DNA of 64,000 nucleotides, taken from the NCBI RefSeq assembly GCF_022919115.1, contig NZ_CP095072.1, positions 930,001 through 994,000 on the forward strand, in the 5' to 3' direction. This DNA comes from Gracilibacillus caseinilyticus (GTDB lineage Bacteria; Bacillota; Bacilli; Bacillales; Amphibacillaceae). How positions within the stretch are numbered: position 1 is the stretch's first letter; every line of letters starts with the position of its first letter. A model generated the notes under the pieces. It ran no database searches and was not told the DNA's origin. It saw only the letters and a program-made list of their open reading frames with translations. The position numbers and the translations under genes are program-made. This document shows, one piece after another, positions 23,046 through 32,557 of the stretch.

Positions 23046-23513
23046 TTAATGAGTTTGCCGCCTGTATTGCCAATCGATGAATTTCCATACTCCAAATCCG
23101 ATCAAACCACCTAGATAATTAAGGATAAAGTCATCAATATCAAAACTACCTCTTCTGGATATAAGCTGCATGCTCTCGATTACAAACAGCGTCAGCAGGA
23201 TAGCACATGAAAACCTCCCTAGTTTTGCCAACTTGCGTGAGTAAAATGGAATTGCTATGCCCAAAGGGACAAACATCAAGATATTGCCACCAAGATTGAT
23301 AATAGGGATATTAATACTCATTGAGCCATTCAATAGTGCATCTACATACATTTGTATTGTTTGAAAAGGAACGAAATTGGACGCGCCTCTGACATATTGA
23401 AACCATGTCATATTCACTCCTCCGTACCCTCTTGAGCCAAAAAACAAAAGAGAAATCATAAAGAGAAAATACATCATAAAACCAAGATGAATGGTAACCT
23501 TCAACACTTTCAT
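23046..23513 (-). CDS. VanZ family membrane protein
   Basis: A 155-residue protein with four or five membrane segments and the VanZ-family pattern NLGGNILMFVPLGIAIPF and a later SFDIDDFILNYLGGLIGFG. VanZ-like proteins are associated in some species with low-level teicoplanin resistance, but most have no known role. TTGGAGG precedes the ATG. It stands alone, with no operon partner visible. Confidence 0.85.
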   Translation of the reverse strand: MKVLKVTIHLGFMMYFLFMISLLFFGSRGYGGVNMTWFQYVRGASNFVPFQTIQMYVDALLNGSMSINIPIINLGGNILMFVPLGIAIPFYSRKLAKLGRFSCAILLTLFVIESMQLISRRGSFDIDDFILNYLGGLIGFGVWKFIDWQYRRQTH

Positions 23514-23596
23514 ACATTGTCCTCCAAGACTATTTCTATCAAATATAATCTCTATATTAACACAAAAAGCAGACTCACTTACGTCTGCTTTTCCTT

Positions 23597-24163
23597 TTAA
23601 AAATCATATTTTGCATCTTTTTCCCGTTGCATCTGCTGGTAAGTTCTCGCTAACATCATCGTATCCTCTACTAATCGTTCGATACGAAACAGCACATCAT
23701 CATTGGTAATTTCTTTGCGATAGAAATCTACATCTTCTATATATACATATTGCTGCACAACTTGTGCTTTCATATAGGATAGAATCGGCTTCAACTGCTG
23801 TTCTGGTATAAGATAATGACGCTGCGAGCCTGCTGTTACAAGCATACTGACTACCTTTCCCTCGAGAGCACTGGTTGGCAGCAGATCAAATAGATTCTTT
23901 AAGGTACCTGGGATCGATGCTTGAAAAATCGGCGTCCCAACCATTATTACATCTGCATTCATGATTGTTTCCGTTACAAATTTGGTATCACCTTGATAAT
24001 CCAGATAATTTCTGCCGTCACTAAATTGCATATCATATTCTGCCAGATCCAATAATGACACCTCCTGATCTGGGTATTTATCTTTTAAGATTTCCACTGT
24101 ATATTGCATGGCACTTTTAGTCTTAGACCCGACAACAGAACCTGCAATCGCTACGATATTCAT
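23597..24163 (-). CDS. NADPH-dependent FMN reductase (SsuE-like)
   Basis: This 188-residue flavodoxin-like reductase begins NIVAIAGSVVGSKTKSAMQY, with the flavin-phosphate loop, and has VGTPIFQASIPGTLKNLFDLLP, the usual second motif. It probably supplies reduced flavin to the monooxygenase encoded 13 bases upstream, forming a two-component system. The exact substrate is unknown. Confidence 0.88.
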   Translation of the reverse strand: MNIVAIAGSVVGSKTKSAMQYTVEILKDKYPDQEVSLLDLAEYDMQFSDGRNYLDYQGDTKFVTETIMNADVIMVGTPIFQASIPGTLKNLFDLLPTSALEGKVVSMLVTAGSQRHYLIPEQQLKPILSYMKAQVVQQYVYIEDVDFYRKEITNDDVLFRIERLVEDTMMLARTYQQMQREKDAKYDF

Positions 24164-24176
24164 ATTTGATCGTCTC

Positions 24177-25232
24177 CTACTTCGCTGTATATTTCTGAAT
24201 CGCCGGCAACACTTCTTTGCCTATCAATTCAATATTTTTGCGTAATTTATCAAAAGGTATACCACCAAAATCCATCTGTGCAATATAACGTTGATGGCCA
24301 TACATTTCATGCTGATAAAGAATCTTCTCAATTACTTCTTGCGGACTGCCGATATTCATGACATCACGTGGGCTGGCACCCTGTGCAAAATGCTGTTTCG
24401 GGTAACCTCTGCCATTCGTTTTTTGCATGCCTTCATTGATTGATGGATAGGTTTCCCGTTGTGCTTGCTGTGTCGTTTCAGCCAAATAGAAAAATCCTGC
24501 GGTTGCAACCGGGAATTGATCTGGATTATGTCCGGCTTCTCCCAGCGCATCACGATACGCATCAATGGTTCGTTTGAAAATCGAAACAGGTCCTCCTAAT
24601 GTTGCTACAAAAATAGGTACCCCTGCGTATCCTGCTTTCACTGCACTAGATGGATGTCCTCCGACAGCACGCCAGATTGGCAACGAGCCTTGGTAAGGCC
24701 TTGGCAAAACATGCGCATTTCGTAGCGGTGCACGATATTTTCCTTCCCAGTTTACGTATTTCTCTTGATTAATTTGTAATAGCAGATCGAACTTCTCTTC
24801 ATATAGTTCTTCATAATCTTGCAAATCATAACCTAAAAGCTCAAAGTTCCCAACTCGGGAAGCACGTCCTGCGATCAATTCGGTACGTCCTTTCGAAATT
24901 AAATCAATGGTCGCAAAATCTTCAAACACTCGTACCGGATCTAGCGTGCTGATAATCGTAGAAGAACTCGCTATCTTTATTTTTTCCGTCGCCTGTGCGA
25001 TGGCTGATAATACAACCGAATGTGCCTGTGTAGTGAAGTGATCCTGATGACTTTCTCCGACACTGAAGAAATCAATGCCCACATCCTCTGCCAGTTTGGC
25101 CAACTCAATAATCTCTTCCAAACGTTGAGAGGCTGAGATTCTCTCTCCTGTTGCAGGGTTCGGCAGATGATCACCTAATGTATATAAACCAAATTCTAAT
25201 CCTTTTTGTGGATCGATTCGATATTGCTCCAT
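24177..25232 (-). CDS. LLM-class flavin-dependent oxidoreductase (bacterial luciferase-like)
   Basis: A 351-residue luciferase-like monooxygenase with GLYTLGDHLPNPATG, FFSVGESHQDHF, and GRTELIAGRASRVGNF. I chose the ATG at 25232 (MEQYRIDP), because a GTG three codons upstream would overlap the AAAGGGTG ribosome site. It is co-transcribed with the flavin reductase and divergent from an HxlR regulator. Confidence 0.88.
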   Translation of the reverse strand: MEQYRIDPQKGLEFGLYTLGDHLPNPATGERISASQRLEEIIELAKLAEDVGIDFFSVGESHQDHFTTQAHSVVLSAIAQATEKIKIASSSTIISTLDPVRVFEDFATIDLISKGRTELIAGRASRVGNFELLGYDLQDYEELYEEKFDLLLQINQEKYVNWEGKYRAPLRNAHVLPRPYQGSLPIWRAVGGHPSSAVKAGYAGVPIFVATLGGPVSIFKRTIDAYRDALGEAGHNPDQFPVATAGFFYLAETTQQAQRETYPSINEGMQKTNGRGYPKQHFAQGASPRDVMNIGSPQEVIEKILYQHEMYGHQRYIAQMDFGGIPFDKLRKNIELIGKEVLPAIQKYTAK

Positions 25233-25358
25233 ATTCAACACCCTTTCTATTGCACTTATATGTTATTATGAATCATAACAGAATATAATGTAAGTACGCA
25301 CTTATATGGTATATAGTATACTAAATGATACTACTGTTGATATTAAGGAGGATAATGG

Positions 25359-25694
25359 ATGAAGTATGAAACAAATGCCTGCAAAATAGAGGATGCCTTA
25401 AGTATATTAGTCGGGAAGTGGAAGCCCATTATTTTGTTACACTTATTAAATCATGGTACACAGCGCTTTAATGAGCTCAGAAGACAAATGCCTGGCATCA
25501 CACAAAAAATGCTGACCAAACAATTGCGCGAATTAGAAGCAGAGGACATCGTGGAGCGTGTAGTATACGCTGAAGTCCCTCCCAAAGTGGAATATTCCAT
25601 AACGGACTATGGCAAAAGTCTGCAGCCAATTTTAGAAGCGATGCATGAATGGGGAGTGAATCATACGAGACATAAAGAGCAAAAACATATATGA
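25359..25694 (+). CDS. HxlR-family transcriptional regulator
   Basis: A 111-residue winged-helix protein with the HxlR signature [40 protein letters not shown] and [19 protein letters not shown]. It contains one N-terminal cysteine (CKIEDAL), which in relatives senses quinones or aldehydes. It is divergent from the flavin monooxygenase operon and probably controls it. TAAGGAGGATAA precedes the ATG. Confidence 0.92.
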   Translation: MKYETNACKIEDALSILVGKWKPIILLHLLNHGTQRFNELRRQMPGITQKMLTKQLRELEAEDIVERVVYAEVPPKVEYSITDYGKSLQPILEAMHEWGVNHTRHKEQKHI

Positions 25695-25769
25695 TTACCT
25701 ATACTATAATACAGTAAACTAAACTTTTACTGTATGTCTATTGGTTATTTTGACAATATAATTGTGCGT

Positions 25770-25892
25770 AGCAAAGCTCCTAAAAATTGCTCCGCATCCT
25801 GTGGGGCACGGGGTGATTGGCAGGAGCGATAGCCTAGCACATTCTCTATTTCAAAATGATCCCGACGCTAGTATTACATAACCCGTATTATA
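25770..25892. repeat. truncated copy of the MITE-like intergenic element
   Basis: The segment CTCCGCATCCTGTGGGGCACGG resembles the same part of the element at 60052. It ends at 25876-25892 with ACATAACCCGTATTATA, which differs from the terminal repeat of the other copies by one base. The left terminus is not clear. The rest of the 285-base gap before 25980 shows nothing else. Confidence 0.6.
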
Positions 25893-25979
25893 AGAACCAC
25901 TTTTCTTCAATCAAACATGATTCGTTTCTGCAATTTGACTTAGTAACAGTAAAAATAAAGAAACAAAGGAGCTGGATAA

Positions 25980-26693
25980 ATGGAGAGGATTTTTAGTTTT
26001 GATCAAGCCGGTTATCCATTTCACCTGTTTTCTCTTTCTCATCTTTTAATGATTGGCCTATCATTCGGATTAGTAACATGCCTGTTTACTTTTAGAGAAC
26101 GTATAAGAGAACAGTATAAACGACCCTTTAAGTATATGTTAGTTGTACTCCTCATACTTGGGGAACTTTCCTTTCATTTATGGTATATTGTCCATGATAG
26201 ATGGGATGTACAGCTCAATCTGCCATTGCAATTATGCTCTATTTCCTTATACTTATGTACGATCATGTTACTGACTAAAAATTATAAAGTGTTTGAAGTC
26301 TCATTTTTTGTAAGTATGACAGGTGCATTTATAGCTATTCTCACTCCTGAACTATTTTTCGGATTCCCGCACATGCGTTTTATTCATTTTTTTATTGTCC
26401 ATATTACCATTGTAATCGCTTGTTTTTATATGGTTTGGGTGGAAGAATTCAAACCTGCTTTCGCTTCTGTTATTCGAGCATTTGCCGTGCTGAATATCCT
26501 TGCAGGCTTTGTATGCATCATTAATAAAATGATTGGTTCCAATTATATGTTTTTAGCCGAAAAAACCAGCAATGCAAGTATCCTTGATTTCTTAGGACCT
26601 TATCCGTGGTATATTCTATCCCTTGAAGTGCTTGCGCTGGCATTGTTTATGCTTATTTATGTTGCTTTATTTAAATCTACTAGAAACAAATAA
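25980..26693 (+). CDS. TIGR02206/YwaF-like integral membrane protein
   Basis: A 237-residue protein with about seven membrane helices. It opens with the HLFSLSHLLMIGL motif and has LPLQLCSISLYLCTIML and FPHMRFIHFFIVH, which identify the TIGR02206 (YwaF) family of unknown function. AAAGGAGCTGG precedes the ATG. It lies between two copies of a repeated intergenic element. Confidence 0.85.
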   Translation: MERIFSFDQAGYPFHLFSLSHLLMIGLSFGLVTCLFTFRERIREQYKRPFKYMLVVLLILGELSFHLWYIVHDRWDVQLNLPLQLCSISLYLCTIMLLTKNYKVFEVSFFVSMTGAFIAILTPELFFGFPHMRFIHFFIVHITIVIACFYMVWVEEFKPAFASVIRAFAVLNILAGFVCIINKMIGSNYMFLAEKTSNASILDFLGPYPWYILSLEVLALALFMLIYVALFKSTRNK

Positions 26694-26775
26694 GATGATG
26701 AGTCATCACTCAAATATCATTAATAAGGAACAACGGGAAAGTCCACCCGGTCTTAACTGACAAAATACAACTACC

Positions 26776-27269
26776 TATAATATGGATTATGTCAACCATC
26801 CTAGAAGTCATTTTGACATGTTTTTAGTGGTATGATACCGCTTCGCGTACTGCGGGAGTCTACGTGGTAGGCCTACGCTGATGTATAGCTCCACAATTCA
26901 TGCAACAGCTAGGATAGGGAGCACTATCTGCGAAATTTACACCTCAATTTGATGAAATAAAAAGCCTAGCCCGACTGCTTTCTTCTGTTCCATACGGTGT
27001 AGTACTTCCCTTAAGCGTAGGAAATATGCGGAGACTCCCGTGGAATCAGCGCGAGCTGAAGATCCACTTCGTCTGTGCCTGTGTCTACTAGTATCGCTTC
27101 GAAGTAAGCTTCCTCGGCACAAGGCAGCAAAGAAGTTGTTCAAGTAGTAGCCTAGATGAAGCCGTGCCCACAGGACGCGGAGCATATTTCCGGAGCTTTG
27201 CTAAGCAAATGAAATCTATCAAAATTACCACAATGTCAGACAGTTCTACTTTACACAATCCATATTATA
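26776..27269. repeat. MITE-like element, copy B (494 bp)
   Basis: The ends are 17-bp terminal inverted repeats (TATAATATGGATTATGT, and at the right end the complement with one change). Inside are GC-richer palindromic blocks such as GGAGACTCCCGTGGAATCAGC and GCCCACAGGACGCGGAGCAT that recur in the copy at 60052. No transposase is encoded. Similar GC-rich intergenic repeats are widespread in Bacillaceae. Confidence 0.75.
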
Positions 27270-27379
27270 AGAACTCACCATCATGTTCAGCATGATTACT
27301 TCTATGACTGTTCTTATATACTTTCTTTGCTTATCAAAAAGGGCAACACTGACTCCACCAGCATCGCCTTTTGTTCATA

Positions 27380-28198
27380 CTATTTTACTGATCCGCTCAC
27401 TAATCCTTCCACTAAATGTTTTTGTAAGGAGACAAAGATAATAATGACCGGCAATACCGAGATCGTGGCAAATGCCATTAAATTATTCCATTCGATGCCG
27501 TAACGACCGATGGCATTAAAGATACCTGCCGTTAATGGCCAGAGCCCCTGGTCTCTGTTGAACGTTATACTAAAGATCAAGTCACCCCAGGCAAAGAAGA
27601 ACGAAATCGCTCCACAGACCATCACACTTGGCAAGGCAATTGGAAGAATCACTTGCAGGAAGGCACGAAGCCGACCACACCCATCAATACTGGCCGCTTC
27701 CTCCAATTCTTTTGGGATCCCCATAAAGAAAGTTCTTAGCAATAAGACTGAGAACGGCACCCCAAGTGTTGCGGTTGCAAGCACAGGGGCAATGTACGTA
27801 TTTAACAGTCCTAAATTATTGAAGACAACAAATAGTGGTGTTAGCACTACGGTTGCTGGTAACATTTGTGTGACAAGAAAGACTAACATCATCGAAGAGA
27901 CGCCCTTAATCTTAAATCTCGCCAATCCATATGCCGATGGCACCGCCAGTAATAGTACCACGATCGTAGCACAACCGGCAATAATCACACTGTTCAGGAA
28001 ATATTGTCCAATCCCACCTTCAATTACCGTAGCAAAACTATCTAATTGAAACTTCTCCGGAAAGAAAGTAGGCGGCGTTCGGAATATTTCCGACTGTGTT
28101 TTAAAAGCAGTAATGATCATCCAATAGACTGGAAAAAGGAACAACGCGACAATGACAATTCCGACTATACTTAACGTCCAATTTTTCCTTTTACTCAT
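27380..28198 (-). CDS. carbohydrate ABC transporter permease (MalG-like)
   Basis: A 272-residue inner membrane permease with six predicted helices and the EAA loop EEAASIDGCGRLRAFLQVILPIA that contacts the ATPase. It starts one base after the stop of the partner permease. No ATP-binding gene is present in the cluster, so a shared MsmX-type ATPase is likely (inference). Confidence 0.92.
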   Translation of the reverse strand: MSKRKNWTLSIVGIVIVALFLFPVYWMIITAFKTQSEIFRTPPTFFPEKFQLDSFATVIEGGIGQYFLNSVIIAGCATIVVLLLAVPSAYGLARFKIKGVSSMMLVFLVTQMLPATVVLTPLFVVFNNLGLLNTYIAPVLATATLGVPFSVLLLRTFFMGIPKELEEAASIDGCGRLRAFLQVILPIALPSVMVCGAISFFFAWGDLIFSITFNRDQGLWPLTAGIFNAIGRYGIEWNNLMAFATISVLPVIIIFVSLQKHLVEGLVSGSVK

Positions 28199-28199
28199 G

Positions 28200-29099
28200 T
28201 TAAATCCCCTCGTCTTTCTTCATCATTCGTAGATAGACTAAACTGATTGCGAATAAGATTAGGAATAACACATTCGCGACTGCTGCCCCTAAACTAAACT
28301 CAAAATCGGAGAAAGAATACCTAAATGCCAGAGTTGATAAAACTTCAGTTGAGTTGATTGGCCCGCCGCCAGTCATTACATACACAATATCAAATACTTT
28401 AAAGGTATAGATAAAACCTAGCATCAGTACCACCATCAACACTGGTTTTAATAGTGGTAACGTAATATGAATCAAACGCTGCCACCAGTTCGCGCCATCT
28501 AGACTGGCACTTTCATAGACATCTTGTGGTAAGCTGCTTAACCCTGTCGATAATAACAGCATATTAAACGGAATACCGACCCAGATATTGGCGATAATCA
28601 CACTCCACAACGCGACTTCCGGACTGGATAACCAACCGATCGGCTCATCAATTAAATGCGCATGTAACAGCATCTGATTAAAAATCCCTTCTCCAGACCC
28701 CATCATGAATTTAAAAAGCAGTGCCGTAACGGTCATCGGAATTAACCAGCTGATCATCATAATCCCTCTTAAAAAACCAGCAATTTTGAATTTCATACTA
28801 AAGAAGGAAGCCAAACAAAAACCAATGATTACTTGAAAAATCACACTTCCTACCGTATAAATCAACGTATTTCCAATCGATATGCCAAAAGCCTCTTCCC
28901 CTGCGACTTTCTTGTAGTTATCAAAACCGACAAATTGTTTATCACTTGTCGCCAAATTGCTCAAATCAACATTCTGAAAACTAAGCACAATATTATAAAT
29001 AAGCGGATATCCAATTAATAACAGCATAAATAATACAGCTGGTAATACAAATAAATATCCTTTAAATTGACTGCGAAATTCCTTCCACACTGGAAGCAC
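28200..29099 (-). CDS. carbohydrate ABC transporter permease (MalF-like)
   Basis: A 299-residue permease with six helices and the EAA loop YESASLDGANWWQRLIHITLP. A GTG at 29099 behind AAAGGA is the probable start. It is the upstream partner of the MalG-like permease and follows the glycosidase gene by 24 bases. Confidence 0.9.
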   Translation of the reverse strand: MLPVWKEFRSQFKGYLFVLPAVLFMLLLIGYPLIYNIVLSFQNVDLSNLATSDKQFVGFDNYKKVAGEEAFGISIGNTLIYTVGSVIFQVIIGFCLASFFSMKFKIAGFLRGIMMISWLIPMTVTALLFKFMMGSGEGIFNQMLLHAHLIDEPIGWLSSPEVALWSVIIANIWVGIPFNMLLLSTGLSSLPQDVYESASLDGANWWQRLIHITLPLLKPVLMVVLMLGFIYTFKVFDIVYVMTGGGPINSTEVLSTLAFRYSFSDFEFSLGAAVANVLFLILFAISLVYLRMMKKDEGI

Positions 29100-29123
29100 C
29101 CCATTCCTTTCCGATTGTGTTCG

Positions 29124-31133
29124 TTACTCCTCAATTGGCAATGCTGCCCCGTCTCGTAAGAAAAGCGGAATCGTATCTAATGAGGCTGGACAATCAATGT
29201 ACTGTCCGCCTTCCAATACTTCCTTCGTAAAGGCATTGGTCCATGTAGCACCCTTCGGTAAATAGACGGGTCGACTTCTTTGACCTTCGTGAAGTACTGG
29301 CGCCACTAATAATTGTGGACCAAACATATAAGCATCTTCGACATTCCAAGTTTCCTTATCTTGCGCAAAGTCATAAAATAAGGGCCTCATAACAGGTGTG
29401 CCTTTCTCATGCGCTTCTTCCATCAAGCTCTTAATATATGGACGAAGACGTTCACGCATCAGCATATATTTTTTAAAGATTTGATAGGCTTCTTCTCCGT
29501 AACTCCATACTTCATTCGCCGCTCCACTCGGACATAAACCACCACCGCTTGTTCCTAGTGGTTCTGAGTGTGGTTCACGATCCCCATGGAGACGAAATAC
29601 AGGACAAAACGCTCCATATTGAAACCAGCGAATCATACATTCTCTAAAATCAGGATCAACGGTATAAGCACCCTGAAACCCGCCAATATCGGTTGTCCAC
29701 CAAGGAATACCTGCTAACCCCATATTTAACCCGGTATTAAATTGATTCCGTAATGAGGCAAAGCTTGAATCAATATCACCTGACCAGACTAACGCCCCGT
29801 AGCGCTGACTGCCTGCCCATGCACACCTGACAAGATTGACGATATTCTCCTGCCCCTCTTGCTTCATACCATCGTAGAATCCTTTAGAGAACATTAGCGG
29901 ATAAATATTACCAACTTGTGCATTTGAACCAATGTGATAGCGATAGTTTTCAAAATCGTATACATTGTATTCCGGCTCCGCTTCATCCAGCCAAAAGAGC
30001 TTAATGCCTTTATCGTAGTAATTTTCTTTCGCTTTTTCCCAAACAAATTGTCTTGCACCTGGATGTGTCGTATCGAAATAAACAGTATTTCCAAGGAAAT
30101 CATGCGTGATCCGAATCCCTTTTTCTGTTCTCGTTAAATAGCCTTTTCGCAGCATTTCTTGATAGTTTTCACTGTTTTTATCCACGGTCGGCCAGATTGA
30201 AACCATCAACTCAATGCCCATCTCTTTTAATTCGCGTACCATGCCTTCCGGGTCTGGCCAATAATCCGTATCGAACTTCCAGTCTCCTTGCGTAGGCCAA
30301 TGAAAATAATCGACTACAATAACATCAATCGGTAACTCTCGACGCTTGTATTCTCTCGCCACTTCTAAGAGTTCCTCCTGTGTTTGATAACGGAGCTTAC
30401 ATTGCCAGAAACCTAAGCCATATTCAGGCATCATTGGTACAGTACCAGTTGCCCGTGCATACGCTTCCTCAATCTCACTAGGTGAATCTCCAGCTGTAAT
30501 CCAAAAATCAAGCTGTTTCGTTGATTTGGCCACCCATTCGGTCACATTCTTACCAAACGTAACCTGGCCAATCGCAGGATTATTCCAAAGAAAACCATAG
30601 CCCAGACTGGATAGTGCAAATGGAACACTTGCCTGAGAGTTTCGATGTGCCAATTCCAACGTACAATTCTTTAAATCTAAGAAAGGCTGCTGGTATTGAC
30701 CCATCCCAAAGATTTTCTCTTTCGGATCAGATTCAAATCGTTGTGTTAATTGAAAATCTCCGCCAAGGTTTGCTTTAAATTCCCGTGCATCAATTTTCAG
30801 TGCACTAGTAAACTCTTTTAAATTTTTACGATTTCGAACATATTCCTCTAATAGAATCTCTCCGTGCTGGTTGTAAAAGGTAGTCTTACCTGCTGCCTCT
30901 GCAGAGATTACGGCTTTTATTTTGCCATTTTCAATAGTGGCTTTACCTTCTTCCACTGTAATCGTTGCATCATCGCCGGATTGCGGCAATAATGCCCAAT
31001 TCTCTTCTGTCATCGTGGTAAGTTGGGTAGAGCGAGCCCGTAAGCTATCCGTCCCCCACGGCTCCAGCCACACCTTCTCTCCATCATATTCTCGAATAAG
31101 ACGATTACCGTCTACCGTAAATACACTGTCCAT
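29124..31133 (-). CDS. GH31 glycoside hydrolase, probable alpha-xylosidase
   Basis: This 669-residue family 31 hydrolase has an N-terminal beta-sandwich, a TIM barrel with the nucleophile motif KLFWLDEAEPE, the acid/base region WSGDIDSSF, and a C-terminal beta domain. Motif style resembles the YicI group of alpha-xylosidases, so xylose-containing oligosaccharides, such as isoprimeverose from xyloglucan, are the likely substrate. An alpha-glucosidase is possible. There is no signal peptide, so it acts in the cytoplasm on imported sugar. I chose the ATG at 31133 behind GAGGAG rather than a GTG three codons earlier. Confidence 0.88.
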   Translation of the reverse strand: MDSVFTVDGNRLIREYDGEKVWLEPWGTDSLRARSTQLTTMTEENWALLPQSGDDATITVEEGKATIENGKIKAVISAEAAGKTTFYNQHGEILLEEYVRNRKNLKEFTSALKIDAREFKANLGGDFQLTQRFESDPKEKIFGMGQYQQPFLDLKNCTLELAHRNSQASVPFALSSLGYGFLWNNPAIGQVTFGKNVTEWVAKSTKQLDFWITAGDSPSEIEEAYARATGTVPMMPEYGLGFWQCKLRYQTQEELLEVAREYKRRELPIDVIVVDYFHWPTQGDWKFDTDYWPDPEGMVRELKEMGIELMVSIWPTVDKNSENYQEMLRKGYLTRTEKGIRITHDFLGNTVYFDTTHPGARQFVWEKAKENYYDKGIKLFWLDEAEPEYNVYDFENYRYHIGSNAQVGNIYPLMFSKGFYDGMKQEGQENIVNLVRCAWAGSQRYGALVWSGDIDSSFASLRNQFNTGLNMGLAGIPWWTTDIGGFQGAYTVDPDFRECMIRWFQYGAFCPVFRLHGDREPHSEPLGTSGGGLCPSGAANEVWSYGEEAYQIFKKYMLMRERLRPYIKSLMEEAHEKGTPVMRPLFYDFAQDKETWNVEDAYMFGPQLLVAPVLHEGQRSRPVYLPKGATWTNAFTKEVLEGGQYIDCPASLDTIPLFLRDGAALPIEE

Positions 31134-31163
31134 TCCCGTCACTCCTCTAATTATTACTTCTGC

Positions 31164-32402
31164 TTACTCTTCTTCAGATTCTAGTTCCTCTACTTTCTCG
31201 GCAGCATCCTTTAAAGACTCTGCTGTAGGCTTCGTCCCTGTTAATACTTCCTGAAGCGAGATTTGAATTGCCTCTGATACATTCGGCCAATCAGCAGATG
31301 GTCCACGAGCTACTGCCTCTTCCATAATGGGTACGAAATCTTTAAAATATTGTTCTGTCTGCCAATACTCTGCTTGATCCAATACATCTGCTCTGGTCGG
31401 ATAATATCCCGTTTCCTTCGCAAATCGTTCATTTTGTCCCGGTTCAAACAGCCAGGAAACAAAATCCCACGCCGCATCTACATCTCCGTCTTTGGTAATG
31501 GCAATATTGTCGCCACCTGTAACGGAGACGTATTGTTCATCTTTCGGAATTTTGGTAATGCCAAATTCTAAATCTTCTTTTGCCGCAATCTGATCGATCA
31601 TCCAAGGACCATTGATCATCATGGCAAGGTCACCTTCCATGAATTTTCTTGATAAATTATCCTGTGTCGCCGTAATAATATCCTTACTCATGTAACCTTT
31701 GTCCATCATTCCTTTTAAGAAGTTGAAAGCTTCCTCTACCTCTGGTGAATCCAGATGCTGGTAGTCACCACCTGCAGAATAGATAAATGGATATACTTGA
31801 AAGGTCGCTTCCTCTGAACGAGTGGCTGATAACCCGAAGCCTTTTACCTCATCTGTTGTTAATGCCGCTGCAACTTGCTCCAGTTCTTCCCATGTTTTCG
31901 GGGGTGCTTCAATACCTGCCTCTTCTAACAATTTTTTATTGTAGAATAATCCCAACGCATTCGTAGTTAAAGGAAGCCCATAATATTTGTCTTGATATAC
32001 CGCCGAATTAAGTGGGCCTTTTAACAGTTGATCGGTTTTTCCCCATTTCTCCACCTGCTCCGTAATATCGGACAAAATGCCCATTGATGCCATTGAAGCA
32101 TTGTTAACAGTATCTGCTATAACAACATCAGGTAGTGTGTCACCTGCAGTACCGACTGATAATTGTCGGTTCATTTCATCAAAAGGGACATATTCCGCTT
32201 TTACTTCAATGTCATCCTGTGACTGGTTATAATCCTCTATTATTTGATTTAACGCATCTTGGGATCCGGTATAATAATGCCAGAGCAAAAGGTGTTTCTT
32301 TCCATCATCCGTATCAGTTTGCGCGCTTTCTTCATCATTGCTGCACGCAGACAGGACGATTAATAAAAACAAGGATACGAACATAATTAATTTCTTATTC
32401 AT
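31164..32402 (-). CDS. sugar ABC transporter substrate-binding lipoprotein
   Basis: A 412-residue binding protein of ABC family 1 with a lipoprotein signal ending LLIVLSACSN and the pattern LLLWHYYTGSQDALNQIIEDYN. It delivers an oligosaccharide to the two permeases encoded downstream. I chose the ATG at 32402 (MNKKLIMF), preceded by AGGGAG; a GTG nine bases earlier is less likely. Upstream lie a promoter, operator and cre-like site. Confidence 0.9.
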   Translation of the reverse strand: MNKKLIMFVSLFLLIVLSACSNDEESAQTDTDDGKKHLLLWHYYTGSQDALNQIIEDYNQSQDDIEVKAEYVPFDEMNRQLSVGTAGDTLPDVVIADTVNNASMASMGILSDITEQVEKWGKTDQLLKGPLNSAVYQDKYYGLPLTTNALGLFYNKKLLEEAGIEAPPKTWEELEQVAAALTTDEVKGFGLSATRSEEATFQVYPFIYSAGGDYQHLDSPEVEEAFNFLKGMMDKGYMSKDIITATQDNLSRKFMEGDLAMMINGPWMIDQIAAKEDLEFGITKIPKDEQYVSVTGGDNIAITKDGDVDAAWDFVSWLFEPGQNERFAKETGYYPTRADVLDQAEYWQTEQYFKDFVPIMEEAVARGPSADWPNVSEAIQISLQEVLTGTKPTAESLKDAAEKVEELESEEE

Positions 32403-32420
32403 TTCTGTCACTCCCTATAT

Positions 32421-32434
32421 AGATTGCGCTTTCA
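32421..32434 (-). promoter_or_regulatory. cre-like site before the sugar operon
   Basis: The - strand reads TGAAAGCGCAATCT, 13 of 14 positions matching the catabolite-responsive consensus TGWAARCGNTWNCW. It lies between the promoter and the binding-protein ATG, where CcpA binding would act as a roadblock. Confidence 0.6.
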
Positions 32435-32482
32435 TTATTGGTGAATAACATTAGCAAACCCCCTATAATACCCACTCCCCTC

Positions 32483-32504
32483 AAATGATGAACGTTCATC
32501 ATTT
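32483..32504. promoter_or_regulatory. LacI-family operator O1 (perfect 22-bp palindrome)
   Basis: The core ATGATGAACGTTCATCAT with extended flanks forms a perfect palindrome centred on ACGT. It overlaps the presumed -35 region of the sugar operon (TTCATC, 16 bases, TATTAT on the - strand). An identical core occurs before the regulator gene. Confidence 0.85.
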
Positions 32505-32517
32505 TGGTGAATAGTTT

Positions 32518-32552
32518 CAATCAAAAATGATAGTAAGATTCATTTTTGATTG
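32518..32552. repeat. 13-bp inverted repeat after the regulator gene
   Basis: CAATCAAAAATGA and its exact complement flank a 9-base loop just past the LacI-family stop. It lacks a proper T-run but may separate regulator transcription from the sugar operon promoter. Confidence 0.6.
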
Positions 32553-32557
32553 AGAAA